Shown in pieces: positions 27,235 to 37,934 of a stretch of 64,000 nucleotides of DNA; the stretch's first letter is position 1, and every line of letters starts with the position of its first letter. The position numbers were made by a program, and so were the translations under genes. This stretch comes from Aeromonas rivipollensis (GTDB taxonomy: Bacteria; Pseudomonadota; Gammaproteobacteria; Enterobacterales; Aeromonadaceae). Where the stretch lies: NCBI RefSeq assembly GCF_037811135.1, contig NZ_CP149130.1, positions 571,001 to 635,000 on the forward strand, given 5' to 3'. Under the pieces are notes generated by a model that had not been told where the DNA came from, did no database searches, and was given only the letters and a program-made list of their open reading frames with translations.

Positions 27235-27388
27235 CTGGGCTCCTGTGGTAGCGGCTGCCGGGGGCAGTCAAAAGAGGGCACAGGGTAGTGGGCCCGTCAG
27301 GCTGATGCAAGCGGGTCTGGTTCGGAGGGCAGGCAGGGGAGATGAACAGATCGCGGCGCCCGGCAGGGAGACATGCCGCTCTGGGGGC

Positions 27389-27416
27389 AAAAAAACAGGG
27401 CCCGCAGGCCCTGTTT
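27389..27416 (-). terminator. terminator of the aminopeptidase gene
   Basis: The stem AAACAGGGCC/GGCCCTGTTT with a 4-base loop is followed by a T run on the minus strand, 26 bases past the stop codon. Confidence 0.85.
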
Positions 27417-27441
27417 CACCGACAACCTCGATGGTCTGCAA

Positions 27442-29244
27442 TCAGATGAGGCGGGTCGCCTGCTCCAGCCAGGCGAGATCCTCGCCCTCCAGCAGCGGGC
27501 TCAGGCGGCGGTAGACCTCGGCATGGTAGTCGTTGATCCAGCGGAACTCGGCCTGACTCAGCAGGCTGCGATCGATGAGGCGGGTATCGAACGGCACATA
27601 GGTCAGCCGTTCGAAGCCCAGCATCGCCAGCTCGCCCACCTGCTCCAGCTCGGTCACCACCACCAGGTTCTCGCAGCGGATGCCGAAGCCGTTTTCCCGG
27701 TAGTAACCAGGTTCGTTGGATAGCACCATGCCCGGCTGCAGGGCCACCAGGCTGCCCTTGGGGGCGATGCGCTGCGGGCCTTCATGCACGCTCAGGAAGT
27801 GGCCGACCCCGTGGCCTGTGCCATGGTCGTAGTTGTAACCGGCCTGCCACAGGGGCATGCGGGCCAGCACGTCGAGCTGGATGCCGGCGGTGCCGCGGGG
27901 GAAGCGGGCCTGATCCAGGGCGATATGGCCCTGCAGCACCCGGGTGAACATGGCCTTGTGCTCGTCGGTGACTTCGCCGACCTTGACGGTGCGGGTGATG
28001 TCGGTGGTGCCGTCCAGATACTGGGCGCCGGAATCCACCAGGTAGATGCTGTCCTGACCGAAGGGGCGCGGGGTGCCGTTGGTGTGACGGTAGTGGCACA
28101 TGGCGGCGTTGGGGCCCAGTGCCGATATGGTGTCAAAGCTCGGCTCGACGTAGTGATCCTGCTCGCGGCGGAAGGCTTCCAGGCGATCGGCCAGGGTGCC
28201 CTCATCCATCTCCTGATAGTCACCGGAGGCGATCAGCCGATCCAGCCAGGCGAGGAAGCGGGTAACGGCGACGCCGTCGCGCAGATGGGCACGCTGCATG
28301 CCGGCCAGCTCCACGGCGTTTTTGCACGCCTTGGGCAGCATGGTCGGATCCTGCCCTGCCACCAGGATGGCGCCAGCCTCTTCCATGGTGAGCTGGGTCC
28401 AGGCGTTGGCGGTGTTGGGGTCGGCCAGCACCTTCTGCTGATCCTCGCCGATGCGTTGCAGCACGTCACCCAGCTTGTCGATGGGGTAGACGGAGACATC
28501 CTGCCCCACGTGGCGGGTGAAGGCGATGCAGTCGATCTTGTCGGTGTCGACGAAGAAATCCATGCTGGTGTTGGCGTAGAGCACCGCAAAGCCCAGCACC
28601 ACCGGCAGCCGCTCCACGTCGCGGCCACGCAGGTTGAGCAGCCAGTTGATGGGCTCGGCCTGGGTCAGCAGTACCGCATCCAGCCCGCGCTTGCGCAGGT
28701 CCGCCGCCAGCAGCTCGCGCTTGGCCTGGCTGGACTGGCCCGCCAGCTCCTCGCTGTAGAGGATGACAGGAGTCTTGGTCGGAGTGGGGCGATCGCTCCA
28801 GTGCAGATCGATGGGGTTCTCTTCGACCCGTACCAGCGTTATGCCGCGCTCGGCCAGGATCGGCTTGGCGCTCAGGTACCAGGCGAGGCTGTGCAGGCGG
28901 GGATCGAAGCCGACCCGGGCGCCGGACGGCAGTTGATCTGCCAGCCACTGGACGTGGGGATCTTCGTTCAGGTGAAGAAACTCAAACAGCCCGGCCGGTG
29001 CCTGCATGCGGGCCTGCACCGTATAACGACCGTCGACGAACAGGGCCGCCCGCTGCGCCAGTATGATGGCGAGGCCGGCGGAGCCGTTGAAACCCGTGAT
29101 CCAGTCCAGACGTTCGGCATAGGCGGGAATGTACTCCCCCAGGTGCTCGTCGTCGTGGGGAACGATGAAGGCGTCCAGTTCCAACGTGGCCAGAGTGGCC
29201 CTGACCTGGGCGACGCGGGTTTCAATAATCTCGAAATGATTCAT
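27442..29244 (-). CDS. M24B aminopeptidase P (Xaa-Pro aminopeptidase, long form)
   Basis: The protein is 600 residues. It has three creatinase-like regions, as in the eukaryotic cytosolic aminopeptidase P rather than the 440-residue E. coli PepP. The C-terminal pita-bread domain carries the metal ligands: D in YLVDSGAQY, D in GTTDITRT, H in GTGHGVGHFLSVHEGP, E in VLSNEPGYY and E in GIRCENLV. It removes N-terminal residues before proline. It is 33 bases downstream of a GntR regulator gene, which probably shares its transcript. The gene ends at its own terminator. Confidence 0.92.
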   Translation of the reverse strand: MNHFEIIETRVAQVRATLATLELDAFIVPHDDEHLGEYIPAYAERLDWITGFNGSAGLAIILAQRAALFVDGRYTVQARMQAPAGLFEFLHLNEDPHVQWLADQLPSGARVGFDPRLHSLAWYLSAKPILAERGITLVRVEENPIDLHWSDRPTPTKTPVILYSEELAGQSSQAKRELLAADLRKRGLDAVLLTQAEPINWLLNLRGRDVERLPVVLGFAVLYANTSMDFFVDTDKIDCIAFTRHVGQDVSVYPIDKLGDVLQRIGEDQQKVLADPNTANAWTQLTMEEAGAILVAGQDPTMLPKACKNAVELAGMQRAHLRDGVAVTRFLAWLDRLIASGDYQEMDEGTLADRLEAFRREQDHYVEPSFDTISALGPNAAMCHYRHTNGTPRPFGQDSIYLVDSGAQYLDGTTDITRTVKVGEVTDEHKAMFTRVLQGHIALDQARFPRGTAGIQLDVLARMPLWQAGYNYDHGTGHGVGHFLSVHEGPQRIAPKGSLVALQPGMVLSNEPGYYRENGFGIRCENLVVVTELEQVGELAMLGFERLTYVPFDTRLIDRSLLSQAEFRWINDYHAEVYRRLSPLLEGEDLAWLEQATRLI

Positions 29245-29277
29245 GTCGTTATTGCCAGATTGTGATGATGTGAGTGT

Positions 29278-29943
29278 TCACTGATGGTGGCCGCTTGCCA
29301 GGATCTGTCGGATCGACTGGCCTGCCGCCTCGATATGTTGCTTGAGCAGGACCACGGCCTCGTGCTTGCGGCGGGCGCGGCACAGCTCCAGCAGGTGGGC
29401 GTGTTCGCGCTCGGCCTTGTCCACGCCACCCTGGGCGAACAGCAGTTCGAAGCGCACGTAGCGATCGCAGCTCAGATTGATCTGGGCGATGAGATCCAGC
29501 GCCTGGGGACGATTGGCGGCCTGATAGAGGGTGGCGTGAAAACGGTGGTTCAACTCGGCCCAGTGCTCGATCTGGGTGCCGGACTCCAGCGCCAGATCAA
29601 ACTGGGCCAGGATGGCTTGCGCCTTGGCGAAGGTCTCCTCCGTCATCAAGTCGACGGCGTGGAACAGGGTATCGGCTTCCAGCAGCGCCCGCAAATAAAA
29701 GAGCTCCTCGATGGCCGAGGCGTCCAGCATGGTGACCACGGCGCCGCGATGGGCCTCGAACTTCACCAGCCCCTGGGCCTCCAGCTGCATCAGCGCCTCC
29801 CGCACCGGAATGCGGCTCACCGCCAGCTCCTTGGCGATGGCGTCCTGGCGCAAGGGGGCGCCAGCGGGAAACTCCCCACGCAATATCCGGCCGCGGAGGT
29901 TCTCCATCACCATCTGGGTTCGGGTCTTGTAGGGTAGGGTCAT
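29278..29943 (-). CDS. GntR/FCD-family transcriptional regulator
   Basis: The protein is 221 residues from ATG 29943 (a frame to 29967 exists). The N-terminal winged helix reads LRGRILRGEFPAGAPLRQDAIAKELAVSRIPVREALMQLEAQGLV, a classic GntR pattern. The C-terminal FCD ligand domain has the metal-binding histidines in HRFHATLY and a further His near HLLEL. Such regulators bind small carboxylic acids. The gene sits directly upstream of the aminopeptidase P gene in the same direction. An AT-rich repeat at 29970-29985 just before it could be its operator. Confidence 0.88.
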   Translation of the reverse strand: MTLPYKTRTQMVMENLRGRILRGEFPAGAPLRQDAIAKELAVSRIPVREALMQLEAQGLVKFEAHRGAVVTMLDASAIEELFYLRALLEADTLFHAVDLMTEETFAKAQAILAQFDLALESGTQIEHWAELNHRFHATLYQAANRPQALDLIAQINLSCDRYVRFELLFAQGGVDKAEREHAHLLELCRARRKHEAVVLLKQHIEAAGQSIRQILASGHHQ

Positions 29944-29969
29944 GCTTGAGTCACGGGCAGGTTGCAAAA

Positions 29970-29985
29970 TTGTATATTGTATAAA
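29970..29985 (-). promoter_or_regulatory. possible -10/operator region of the GntR gene
   Basis: On the minus strand, TATACAAT and ATACAAT form an imperfect direct repeat and resemble both a -10 box and the TTGTATACAA-like half-sites bound by FCD regulators. It lies 27 bases before the ATG. Autoregulation is inferred only from position. Confidence 0.35.
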
Positions 29986-30056
29986 GTTTGGCTGAATCTA
30001 ACGCGCAACCGCCTGCAAGGCAAGGTTTGGCGGGATCCATATGCCGCGTATCGGCC

Positions 30057-30089
30057 AAAAAAATACCGGCCAGCTGGGCTGACCGGTAT
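30057..30089 (-). terminator. terminator of pckA
   Basis: The stem ATACCGG/CCGGTAT with an inner CAG/CTG extension is followed by a run of seven T on the minus strand, 28 bases past the pckA stop. Confidence 0.88.
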
Positions 30090-30116
30090 GGGGTTGTCAT
30101 CTGGACGGGGCGCAGC

Positions 30117-31742
30117 TTACAGCTGCGGACCCGCAGCAACCAGGCGTTTGCCTTCGTCGTTGTCGGTGAAGCGCTCGAAGTTCTTGATGAAGCGCCCTGC
30201 CAGGTCAACCGCCTTGGCGTCCCACTCGGCCTGGTCGGCATAAGTGTCGCGCGGGTCGAGGATGGCCGGGTTCACGCCCGGCAGCGCGGTCGGCACTTCC
30301 AGGTTGAAGATAGGCAGTACCTTGGTCGGCGCCTGCTCGATGGAACCATCCAGGATGGCATCTATGATGGCGCGGGTGTCCTTGATGGAGATGCGCTTGC
30401 CGGTGCCGTTCCAGCCGGTATTCACCAGGTAGGCTTCGGCCCCCGAGGCTTCCATCCGCTTCACCAGCTCCTGACCGTACTTGGTCGGGTGCAGGCTGAG
30501 GAAGGCGGCGCCAAAACAGGAGGAGAAGGTCGGCGTCGGCTCTGTGATGCCGCGCTCGGTACCGGCCAGCTTGGCGGTGAAGCCCGACAGGAAGTGGTAC
30601 TTGGTCTGCTCCTTGGTCAGCTTGGCGACCGGAGGCAGTACCCCGAAGGCGTCGGCTGTCAGGAAGATAACCTTGTTGGCGTGACCCGCCTTGGAGACCG
30701 GCTTGACGATGTTCTCGATGTGATAGATGGGGTAGGAGACCCGGGTGTTCTCGGTCTTGGAGCCATCGTCGAAGTCGATGGTGCCGTCGGCTGCGACCGT
30801 CACGTTCTCCAGCAGGGCGTCGCGACGGATGGCGTTGTAGATGTCCGGCTCGGCTTCCTTGGAGAGCTTGATGGTCTTGGCGTAGCAGCCCCCCTCGAAG
30901 TTGAACACGCCGTGGTCGTCCCAGCCGTGCTCGTCGTCACCGATAAGCTGACGCTTGGGATCGGTGGAGAGGGTGGTCTTGCCGGTACCGGAGAGGCCGA
31001 AGAAGATGGCCACGTCCCCATCCTTGCCCACGTTGGCGGAGCAGTGCATGGAGGCGATGCCGCGCAGGGGCAGGAAGTAGTTCATCATGGAGAACATGCC
31101 CTTCTTCATCTCGCCACCGTACCAGGTGCCACCGATGAGCTGCATCTTCTCTGTCATGTTGAAGGCGACGAAGTTCTCGGAGTTGAGACCCTGCTCCTTC
31201 CAGTTCGGGTTGGTGCACTTGGCACCGTTCATCACCACGAAGTCCGGCTTGAAGGTCTTGAGCTCTTCCTCGCTCGGGCGGATGAACATGTTCTTCACGA
31301 AGTGCGCCTGCCAGGCCACCTCTGTGATGATACGCACCGCCAGGCGGGTGTCCGGGTTGGCGCCGCAGTAGCCATCCACCACGAACAGGCGCTTGCCGGA
31401 GAGCTGTTTGGTCACCAGGGATTTCAGATGTGACCAGACTTCCGGGGTGATTGCCTTGTTATCGTTCTTGCCCTGGTCAGACCACCACACAGTATCCTGG
31501 GTGGTGCCGTCCTTGACGATATATTTATCTTTTGGGGAACGGCCGGTGAAGATGCCGGTGTTGACATTGACGGCACCGAGTTCGGTGACGACGCCACGTT
31601 CGAATCCTTCCAGGTCTGGGCGGGTCTCTTCTGCGAAAAGCTGCTCATAGGAGGGGTTGCGAACGATTTCCTGGCTGTTTTTGATACCGTATTGGTCCAG
31701 CTTCAGTTGTTGGGCCAGGGTGGGTTCTACCACGATAGTCAT
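30117..31742 (-). CDS. pckA: phosphoenolpyruvate carboxykinase (ATP)
   Basis: PckA decarboxylates and phosphorylates oxaloacetate to phosphoenolpyruvate, the entry to gluconeogenesis. The protein is 541 residues. The phosphate-binding loop GLSGTGKT lies near residue 250, with TGRSPKDK and the kinase-2 region (LIGDDEHGW) that binds metal and ATP. AGGAG lies 7 bases before ATG 31742. The order hslR-hslO-pckA is conserved with E. coli, but a terminator (31867-31890) separates hslO from pckA. A perfect 18-base palindrome lies in the pckA promoter region. Confidence 0.97.
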   Translation of the reverse strand: MTIVVEPTLAQQLKLDQYGIKNSQEIVRNPSYEQLFAEETRPDLEGFERGVVTELGAVNVNTGIFTGRSPKDKYIVKDGTTQDTVWWSDQGKNDNKAITPEVWSHLKSLVTKQLSGKRLFVVDGYCGANPDTRLAVRIITEVAWQAHFVKNMFIRPSEEELKTFKPDFVVMNGAKCTNPNWKEQGLNSENFVAFNMTEKMQLIGGTWYGGEMKKGMFSMMNYFLPLRGIASMHCSANVGKDGDVAIFFGLSGTGKTTLSTDPKRQLIGDDEHGWDDHGVFNFEGGCYAKTIKLSKEAEPDIYNAIRRDALLENVTVAADGTIDFDDGSKTENTRVSYPIYHIENIVKPVSKAGHANKVIFLTADAFGVLPPVAKLTKEQTKYHFLSGFTAKLAGTERGITEPTPTFSSCFGAAFLSLHPTKYGQELVKRMEASGAEAYLVNTGWNGTGKRISIKDTRAIIDAILDGSIEQAPTKVLPIFNLEVPTALPGVNPAILDPRDTYADQAEWDAKAVDLAGRFIKNFERFTDNDEGKRLVAAGPQL

Positions 31743-31791
31743 TATGTTCTCCTGGGTTCAGAGGTGTGTAGGGTTCTATCTGACGTTCATG

Positions 31792-31809
31792 CTACCACCT
31801 AGGTGGTAG
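31792..31809. promoter_or_regulatory. perfect 18-base palindrome upstream of pckA
   Basis: CTACCACCTAGGTGGTAG is a perfect palindrome 50 bases before the pckA start. On the plus strand it is followed by TTTTT, so it could end transcripts coming towards hslO from pckA. On the minus strand it has no T tail, so there it looks like an operator. It does not resemble CRP, HexR or ArcA sites. Confidence 0.5.
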
Positions 31810-31866
31810 TTTTTAGCGATCGCCATCAAACTTTATAAAATAGGGTATTTTTTTGTTATTTAAGTT

Positions 31867-31890
31867 AAAGGCGGGTTTTGCCCGCCTTTA
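31867..31890 (-). terminator. terminator of hslR-hslO
   Basis: The stem AAAGGCGGG/CCCGCCTTT with a short loop starts right at the hslO stop codon. The T tract on the minus strand is short and mixed (TTTAACTT). Confidence 0.7.
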
Positions 31891-31891
31891 T

Positions 31892-32776
31892 TTAGTGTAA
31901 CTTGTTTGCATCATTACCGGGAGCCCCGCTGAACAGGGTTTCGATGTCTATTCCATCAAATTGGTAGTGAGCGCCGCAGTAATCGCAGTGCATGTCGATC
32001 TTGCCGAGCTCCTGCACCATGGCCACCGCTTCCTCCTTCTCTATCTGCAGCAGAGCCCCTTCGCAGCGAGCGCGGGAACAGGTGCAGCGGAACTCGATCG
32101 CCTGGGGATCGAACACCCGTACCTTGTCCTGATGGTAGAGACGGTAGAGGATCTCTTCGGCCTCCAGACCGAACAGCTCTTCATCCTTGATGGTGCTGGT
32201 GAGCTGGATCAGGTGGTCGAAGTCGGCGCCGTGATCCTCGCTCTGGGCCGGCAGCTCCTGCAGCAGTATGCCGGCGGCGCGGGGCTGCCCCTGGTGGTGG
32301 CCGGTGCGGATCCAGAGTTTGGTGGCGAGTTGCTCGGACTGGGCGAAGTACTGCTCGAGGCAGGCCGCCAGGGTGTCGGCCTCGAGGGCTATGATGCCCT
32401 GATAGCGCTCGCCCTCTTCAGGGGTGATGGTGATCACCAGCTGGCCGTTGCCGATCAGGCTCTGCAGCTTGTCGTCGGTCGGCAGCTCGCCTTCATAGCG
32501 GGCTACACCGCGCAGTTGCTGGTTGTGATCGCCGTTGATTACCGCCAGACGCACCGGGCCGTCCCCTTGCAGCTGCACAGTGATGGAGCCTTCGAACTTG
32601 AGGGTGGCGGTCAGCAGGCTGGTGGCAACCAGCAGTTCGCCCAGCAGTTTCTGTACCTGTACCGGGTAGTTCTGGGCATCGACGATGTGACGATAGGTAC
32701 TATCCAGCTGGACCAGCTCCCCCCGGACTTCGTACTCTTCGAACAGATAGCGATACAGGAGATCTTGGTTACTCAT
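31892..32776 (-). CDS. hslO: Hsp33 redox-regulated chaperone
   Basis: Hsp33 is a holdase activated by oxidation and unfolding. The protein is 294 residues. The zinc-binding switch has cysteines C231, C233 (CTC) and C264, C267 (CDYC), the same spacing as E. coli. Two start codons are adjacent. ATG 32776 has better spacing to AGGA than ATG 32779. It lies about 100 bases downstream of hslR on the same strand. Confidence 0.96.
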   Translation of the reverse strand: MSNQDLLYRYLFEEYEVRGELVQLDSTYRHIVDAQNYPVQVQKLLGELLVATSLLTATLKFEGSITVQLQGDGPVRLAVINGDHNQQLRGVARYEGELPTDDKLQSLIGNGQLVITITPEEGERYQGIIALEADTLAACLEQYFAQSEQLATKLWIRTGHHQGQPRAAGILLQELPAQSEDHGADFDHLIQLTSTIKDEELFGLEAEEILYRLYHQDKVRVFDPQAIEFRCTCSRARCEGALLQIEKEEAVAMVQELGKIDMHCDYCGAHYQFDGIDIETLFSGAPGNDANKLH

Positions 32777-32881
32777 CATGCTTTCCTAGGGTTTTCTGGG
32801 GGAAAATATAAATACATTGTTAAACAGGTGGTTAGGAACTAATTCCCGCTCCTGCCGTCATAAAGGGGCCACAAGGGCGAG

Positions 32882-33280
32882 TCAGTATTGCTTGACCTTG
32901 ATCAGCTGGCGCCGCTCCTGCTTGTCGGGGCGGCGCTCCGGGCTTGGGGCGAACTGGCTGTTGAAGCGTCTCGCCTCGCTGTTCTGGGCCCGTTTCTTCA
33001 GACTCTCTTCGGTCTCTTCATAGAGCAGTTGAGCCAGGGGGGCGGCCTTGCGCTGCTCGCTGACCTCGAGCACCCGCACCTCCCGTTCGTCCTGGCCCTG
33101 CCAGAAGCGGACGAGGGCGCCGACCTCGACGGCCTTGCCCGGTTTGCTGCGCTGGCCGTTGTAGTGCACCTTGCCGCCGTCGATCTGATCCCGCGCCAGG
33201 CTGCGGGTCTTGTAGAAGCGTGCCGCCCACAGCCACTTGTCGAGGCGGACCTGAGTGCTGTTTTGTGCTGGATTCGACAT
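32882..33280 (-). CDS. hslR: ribosome-associated heat shock protein Hsp15
   Basis: Hsp15 binds free 50S subunits carrying stalled nascent chains and recycles them. The protein is 132 residues. It has an S4 RNA-binding domain (VRLDKWLWAARFYKTRSLARDQIDGGKVHYNGQ region) and a basic C-terminal tail (ERRPDKQERRQLIKV). It is followed by hslO and is divergent from exeC. Confidence 0.95.
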   Translation of the reverse strand: MSNPAQNSTQVRLDKWLWAARFYKTRSLARDQIDGGKVHYNGQRSKPGKAVEVGALVRFWQGQDEREVRVLEVSEQRKAAPLAQLLYEETEESLKKRAQNSEARRFNSQFAPSPERRPDKQERRQLIKVKQY

Positions 33281-33470
33281 GGATCGGCTCCGGGATGGCT
33301 GAAAAGGGAGCCTGATTATACCAGAGGCAGGGCCCGGGATAGAAACAGGGGGAAGCGGGGTGTGACGGAATCTGAATTTTCACAGCTTCATCCCATCCGG
33401 TCGGTTGTCTCTGGGTCCATTGCCGTACACAATAGCCAACCGATTTGGATGCCAGAATATTTTGATAAAG

Positions 33471-34349
33471 ATGACGCTACCGTTCAGGGATGACTTGTTG
33501 AGCTCCCTTCTGGCTCGTTGCAAGTCAGTGCCACTCTCCCGTTTCAACCAGCCTCTGTTCTGGCTGCTGCTGCTGTTGCTGGCCCAGCAGTGCGCCGTGC
33601 TCACCTGGCGTCTGTTCGAGCTGGCCCAGCCATCCCGCAGCGTCCCCTGGCAGCCATCGGTCACCTCGGCCCAGGGCAGTGGTGGCAATCGCCTGGACAT
33701 CGCCAATCTCAGCCGCCTCTCGCTGTTTGGCAAGGCGCAGCAGCCCAAGGGCGACAAGGTGGCAGATGCCGTCGCAGCCGATGCTCCCAAGACCCAGCTC
33801 AATGCCCAGCTCAACGGGGTGCTGGCCAGCACAGAACCAAGCAAGTCCATCGCCATCATCGCCCACAACGGCCTGCAGAACTCCTATGGCATAGGGGATT
33901 ACATCGACGGCACCCAGGCCAGGATCCGTCAGGTGTTTGCCGACAGGGTCATCATCGCCCGGGACGGCCGTGACGAGACCCTGATGCTGGATGGGGAAGA
34001 GTACGGCAAGCCGCTGCCCAAGGTGACGCGGCAGGGGGCCGAGCTCTCCTCCGTTCGCAGCGAGTTGATGAGCAATCCTGGCAAGATCACCGATTATCTC
34101 AATATTTCTCCGGTCCGGGTGGATGGTCGCATGGTCGGCTATCGCCTCAACCCGGGCAGCAATCCTGAAGTGTTCAATCAACTCGGACTGGTCGCCAACG
34201 ATCTGGCGGTCAGCATCAATGGTCTGGATCTGCGGGACAACGCACAGGCCATGCAGGCGATGCAGCAAGTGGCGGGCGCCACGGAAATGACCGTCACCGT
34301 CGAGCGGCAAGGACAGCTCTACGACGTCTATGTCGGCTTGTCAGAATAA
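33471..34349 (+). CDS. exeC: type II secretion inner-membrane protein ExeC (GspC)
   Basis: ExeC links the inner-membrane platform to the secretin. The protein is 292 residues: a short cytoplasmic N-terminus, one membrane segment at about 29-46, the periplasmic homology region (about 85-200, including LNGVLASTEPSKSIAII) that binds secretin N0, and a C-terminal PDZ-like domain (about 210-290). ATG 33471 gives the known ExeC start MTLPFRDDLLSSLLARC. A frame to 33405 has no start signals. The ribosome binding site is weak. It opens the exeC-N operon, divergent from hslR. Confidence 0.95.
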   Translation: MTLPFRDDLLSSLLARCKSVPLSRFNQPLFWLLLLLLAQQCAVLTWRLFELAQPSRSVPWQPSVTSAQGSGGNRLDIANLSRLSLFGKAQQPKGDKVADAVAADAPKTQLNAQLNGVLASTEPSKSIAIIAHNGLQNSYGIGDYIDGTQARIRQVFADRVIIARDGRDETLMLDGEEYGKPLPKVTRQGAELSSVRSELMSNPGKITDYLNISPVRVDGRMVGYRLNPGSNPEVFNQLGLVANDLAVSINGLDLRDNAQAMQAMQQVAGATEMTVTVERQGQLYDVYVGLSE

Positions 34350-34370
34350 TGAATCGGAGTAGCACCAAGA

Positions 34371-36428
34371 ATGATAAATAAAGGGAAGGGCTGGCGTCTG
34401 GCCACGGTGGCGGCAGCCTTGATGATGGCTGGCTCTGCCTGGGCCACCGAGTATTCCGCCAGTTTCAAGAATGCCGACATCGAAGAGTTCATCAACACGG
34501 TCGGCAAGAACCTGAACAAGACCATCATCATAGAGCCCTCGGTGCGCGGCAAGATCAACGTCCGCAGTTACGATCTGCTCAACGAAGACCAGTACTACCA
34601 GTTCTTCCTGAGCGTGCTCGACGTCTATGGCTTCGCCGTGGTGCCCATGAACAACGGCGTGCTCAAGGTGGTGCGCTCCAAGGATGCCAAGACCTCGGCC
34701 ATCCCTGTGGTGGATGACAGCAACCCCGGCGTGGGTGACGAGATGGTGACCCGGGTGGTGCCGGTGCGCAACGTCTCGGTGCGGGAACTCGCCCCCTTGC
34801 TGCGCCAGCTCAACGACAACGCCGGTGGCGGCAACGTGGTCCATTACGAGCCCTCCAACGTGCTGCTCATCACTGGCCGCGCCGCCGTGGTGAATCGTCT
34901 GGTCGAGGTGGTGCGCCGAGTCGACAAGGCGGGTGATCAGGATATGGACGTCATCAAGCTGAAATTCGCCTCCGCCGGCGAGATGGTGCGACTGGTGACC
35001 AACCTCAACAAGGATGGCAGCAATCAGGGGGCCAACGCCTCCCTGCTGCTCTCTCCCAAGGTGGTGGCCGACGAACGTACCAACTCCGTGGTGATCAGCG
35101 GTGAACCCCAGGCTCGTGCCCGCATCATCCAGATGGTGCGCCAGCTCGACCGTGATCTGCAGAGCCAGGGCAACACCCGGGTCTTCTACCTCAAATATGG
35201 CAAGGCCAAGGATCTGGTGGACGTGCTCAAGGGCGTCAGCACCAGCATCGCCGCCGACAAGAAGGGCGGCGGTGCGCCAACCAATACCGGTGGTGGTGCC
35301 AGCATAGGGGGTGGCCAGCTCGCCATCTCCGCCGACGAGACCACCAATGCCCTGGTGATCACCGCCCAGCCTGACGTCATGGCCGAGCTGGAGCAGGTCA
35401 TCGCCAAGCTCGACATCCGCCGCGCCCAGGTGCTGGTGGAGGCGATCATCGTCGAGATCCAGGATGGCGACGGCCTCAACCTCGGGGTGCAGTGGGGCAA
35501 TGCCAATGGCGGCGGCACCCAGTTTACCGATACCGGTCTGCCGATCGGGCCGGCCATCATCGCGGGCAAGGATTACAAGGACAACGGCAACACCGAGGGG
35601 CTCGAGAACCTGCTGGGCAGCTTCAGCGGCATGGCGGCCGGTTTCTACAAGGGGGACTGGGCCATGCTGGTGACGGCGCTCTCCACCAACACCAAGAACG
35701 ACATCCTCTCGACCCCGAGCATAGTCACCATGGACAATAAGGAAGCCTCCTTCAACGTCGGCCAGGAAGTGCCGGTGCAGAGTGGCTCCCAGAGCTCCAC
35801 CACCAGCGATCAGGTGTTCAACACCATAGAGCGCAAGACGGTAGGCACCAAGCTGGTGGTAACGCCCCAGATCAACGAAGGGGATTCGGTACTGCTCAAC
35901 ATCGAGCAGGAGGTCTCCAGCGTGGCCCAGACCCAGGCGGCCGGTACCGCCAACCTGGGGCCCACCTTCGACACCCGTACCGTCAAGAACGCCGTCCTGG
36001 TCAAGAGCGGCGAGACAGTGGTGCTGGGCGGTCTGATGGATGAGCAGACCAAGGAGAAGGTCTCCAAGGTGCCGCTGCTCGGCGACATCCCGGTACTGGG
36101 CTACCTGTTCCGCTCCACCTCCAACACCACGGCCAAGCGCAACCTGATGGTCTTTATCCGGCCGACCATCTTGCGCGATGCCAACGTCTACTCCGGGGTC
36201 TCCAGCAACAAGTACACCCTGTTCCGTGCCGAGCAGCTGGATCGGGCCGCCGAGGAGGGCTATGCCACCTCGCCCCCCCGTCAGGTGCTGCCGGCCTATG
36301 GTCAGGACGTGATGCTCTCCCCCGAGGTGCAAAAGCAGATTGAACTGATGAGGGCCCAGCAGCAGTCCACCGCCACCGGGGCCAGAACCCAGGTGCAGGG
36401 GCAACCCTTCGTGCAGGGTCAACCCTGA
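34371..36428 (+). CDS. exeD: type II secretion secretin ExeD (GspD)
   Basis: ExeD forms the outer-membrane ring through which folded exoproteins leave. The protein is 685 residues with a 25-residue signal peptide (cleavage after GSAWA). The N0 domain starts at about 28 ([17 protein letters not shown]), then come N1-N3 repeats to about 345. A Gly-rich loop (near 300-320) lies in N3. The secretin core follows ([54 protein letters not shown]). The C-terminal region after about 600 is the S-domain. Aeromonas assembles ExeD through ExeAB, encoded at 19-21 kb. Its stop overlaps the exeE start by one base. Confidence 0.97.
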   Translation: MINKGKGWRLATVAAALMMAGSAWATEYSASFKNADIEEFINTVGKNLNKTIIIEPSVRGKINVRSYDLLNEDQYYQFFLSVLDVYGFAVVPMNNGVLKVVRSKDAKTSAIPVVDDSNPGVGDEMVTRVVPVRNVSVRELAPLLRQLNDNAGGGNVVHYEPSNVLLITGRAAVVNRLVEVVRRVDKAGDQDMDVIKLKFASAGEMVRLVTNLNKDGSNQGANASLLLSPKVVADERTNSVVISGEPQARARIIQMVRQLDRDLQSQGNTRVFYLKYGKAKDLVDVLKGVSTSIAADKKGGGAPTNTGGGASIGGGQLAISADETTNALVITAQPDVMAELEQVIAKLDIRRAQVLVEAIIVEIQDGDGLNLGVQWGNANGGGTQFTDTGLPIGPAIIAGKDYKDNGNTEGLENLLGSFSGMAAGFYKGDWAMLVTALSTNTKNDILSTPSIVTMDNKEASFNVGQEVPVQSGSQSSTTSDQVFNTIERKTVGTKLVVTPQINEGDSVLLNIEQEVSSVAQTQAAGTANLGPTFDTRTVKNAVLVKSGETVVLGGLMDEQTKEKVSKVPLLGDIPVLGYLFRSTSNTTAKRNLMVFIRPTILRDANVYSGVSSNKYTLFRAEQLDRAAEEGYATSPPRQVLPAYGQDVMLSPEVQKQIELMRAQQQSTATGARTQVQGQPFVQGQP

Positions 36429-37933
36429 TGGCGAGCTACTCACTGGACGGGGTCGCGCAACCGGCGGCACTGCCCGAGCTGCCGTTTGCCTTCGCCCGCA
36501 ACTTCGGGGTGATCCTGACCGAACGCCAGGGCGCCCCCGTGCTGCTCTGCCGCCAGGGGGTGACACCGCAGACCTTGCTGGAGGTGCGCCGGGTGGCGGG
36601 GTGCGCCTTCGCGGTTGAGCAGCTGGGTCATGACGAGTTTGAGACGCTGCTGATGGCCCACTATCAGCGCGACTCCTCCGAGGCGCGCCAGCTGATGGAG
36701 GATCTCGGCAACGAGATGGACTTCTTCGCCCTGGCCGAAGAGCTGCCCCAGAGCGAGGATCTGCTGGACGCCGACGACGACGCCCCCATCATCCGCCTCA
36801 TCAACGCCATGCTGAGCGAGGCGATCAAGGAAGAGGCCTCCGACATCCACATCGAGACCTTCGAACGGGCCCTGGTCATTCGCTTCCGTATCGATGGTGT
36901 GCTGCGGGAAATACTGCGCCCCCATCGCAAGCTCGCCTCTTTGCTGGTGTCGCGCATCAAGGTCATGTCCCGCATGGACATCGCCGAGAAGCGGGTGCCC
37001 CAGGATGGCCGCATCTCATTGCGCATCGGCGGCCGCGCCGTCGACGTGCGGGTCTCCACCATGCCGTCCAGCTACGGCGAGCGGGTGGTACTGCGTCTGC
37101 TCGACAAGAACAACGTGCGCCTCGAGCTCAAGCAGCTCGGCATGACGCTGGCCAATCGCAACATCATCAGCGAGCTCATCCGCAAGCCCCACGGCATCAT
37201 ACTGGTGACGGGCCCGACCGGTTCGGGCAAGTCCACCACCCTCTATGCGGCGCTCTCCGAGATCAACTCCCGGGATCGCAACATTCTCACGGTGGAAGAC
37301 CCCATCGAATATGACCTGGAAGGGGTTGGCCAGACCCAGGTCAACACCAAGGTGGACATGACCTTCGCCAGGGGCCTGCGCGCCATACTGCGTCAGGATC
37401 CGGACGTGGTGATGGTGGGGGAAATCCGTGACCTCGAAACCGCCCAGATCGCGGTGCAGGCATCGCTCACCGGTCACCTGGTGATGTCGACCCTGCACAC
37501 CAACACCGCCATCGGCGCCATCACCCGGATGCGGGACATGGGGATAGAGCCCTTCCTGCTCTCCTCATCCTTGCTGGCGGTGCTGGCCCAGCGGCTGGTG
37601 CGCACCCTCTGCCCGGATTGCCGTGCCCCGCATCCCATCTCGGAGCAGGAGCGGATCGCCATGGGTATAGAGCTGGCGCCGGATCAACAGATGTGGCGCC
37701 CGGTGGGCTGCGAGCAGTGCAACCACACCGGCTATCGCGGCCGGACCGGCATCCACGAGCTGGTGGTGATCGACGAGGCGGTGCGCGAGGCGATTCACAG
37801 TGCCAGCGGCGAGCTGGCCATCGAGCGCCTGATCCGGGGCCATACCCCCAGCATACGCCGCGACGGCATCGACAAGGTGCTCCAGGGGCAGACCAGCCTC
37901 GAAGAGGTGCTGCGCGTGACCCGGGAAGACTAA
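36428..37933 (+). CDS. exeE: type II secretion ATPase ExeE (GspE)
   Basis: ExeE powers pseudopilus growth from the cytoplasm. The protein is 501 residues. The N1E domain binds ExeL. Walker [10 protein letters not shown] is at 262-270. The Asp box, Walker B ([14 protein letters not shown]) and His box follow. The zinc-binding tetracysteine is split as CPDC and CEQC, about 30 residues apart near 400-440. TGATG couples its start to the exeD stop. Confidence 0.97.
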   Translation: MASYSLDGVAQPAALPELPFAFARNFGVILTERQGAPVLLCRQGVTPQTLLEVRRVAGCAFAVEQLGHDEFETLLMAHYQRDSSEARQLMEDLGNEMDFFALAEELPQSEDLLDADDDAPIIRLINAMLSEAIKEEASDIHIETFERALVIRFRIDGVLREILRPHRKLASLLVSRIKVMSRMDIAEKRVPQDGRISLRIGGRAVDVRVSTMPSSYGERVVLRLLDKNNVRLELKQLGMTLANRNIISELIRKPHGIILVTGPTGSGKSTTLYAALSEINSRDRNILTVEDPIEYDLEGVGQTQVNTKVDMTFARGLRAILRQDPDVVMVGEIRDLETAQIAVQASLTGHLVMSTLHTNTAIGAITRMRDMGIEPFLLSSSLLAVLAQRLVRTLCPDCRAPHPISEQERIAMGIELAPDQQMWRPVGCEQCNHTGYRGRTGIHELVVIDEAVREAIHSASGELAIERLIRGHTPSIRRDGIDKVLQGQTSLEEVLRVTRED

Positions 37934-37934
37934 G

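Noticed and set aside
34341-36566. 741-codon minus-strand frame
   Set aside because: It is a GC-rich shadow of exeD. The plus strand gives a complete secretin with signal peptide.
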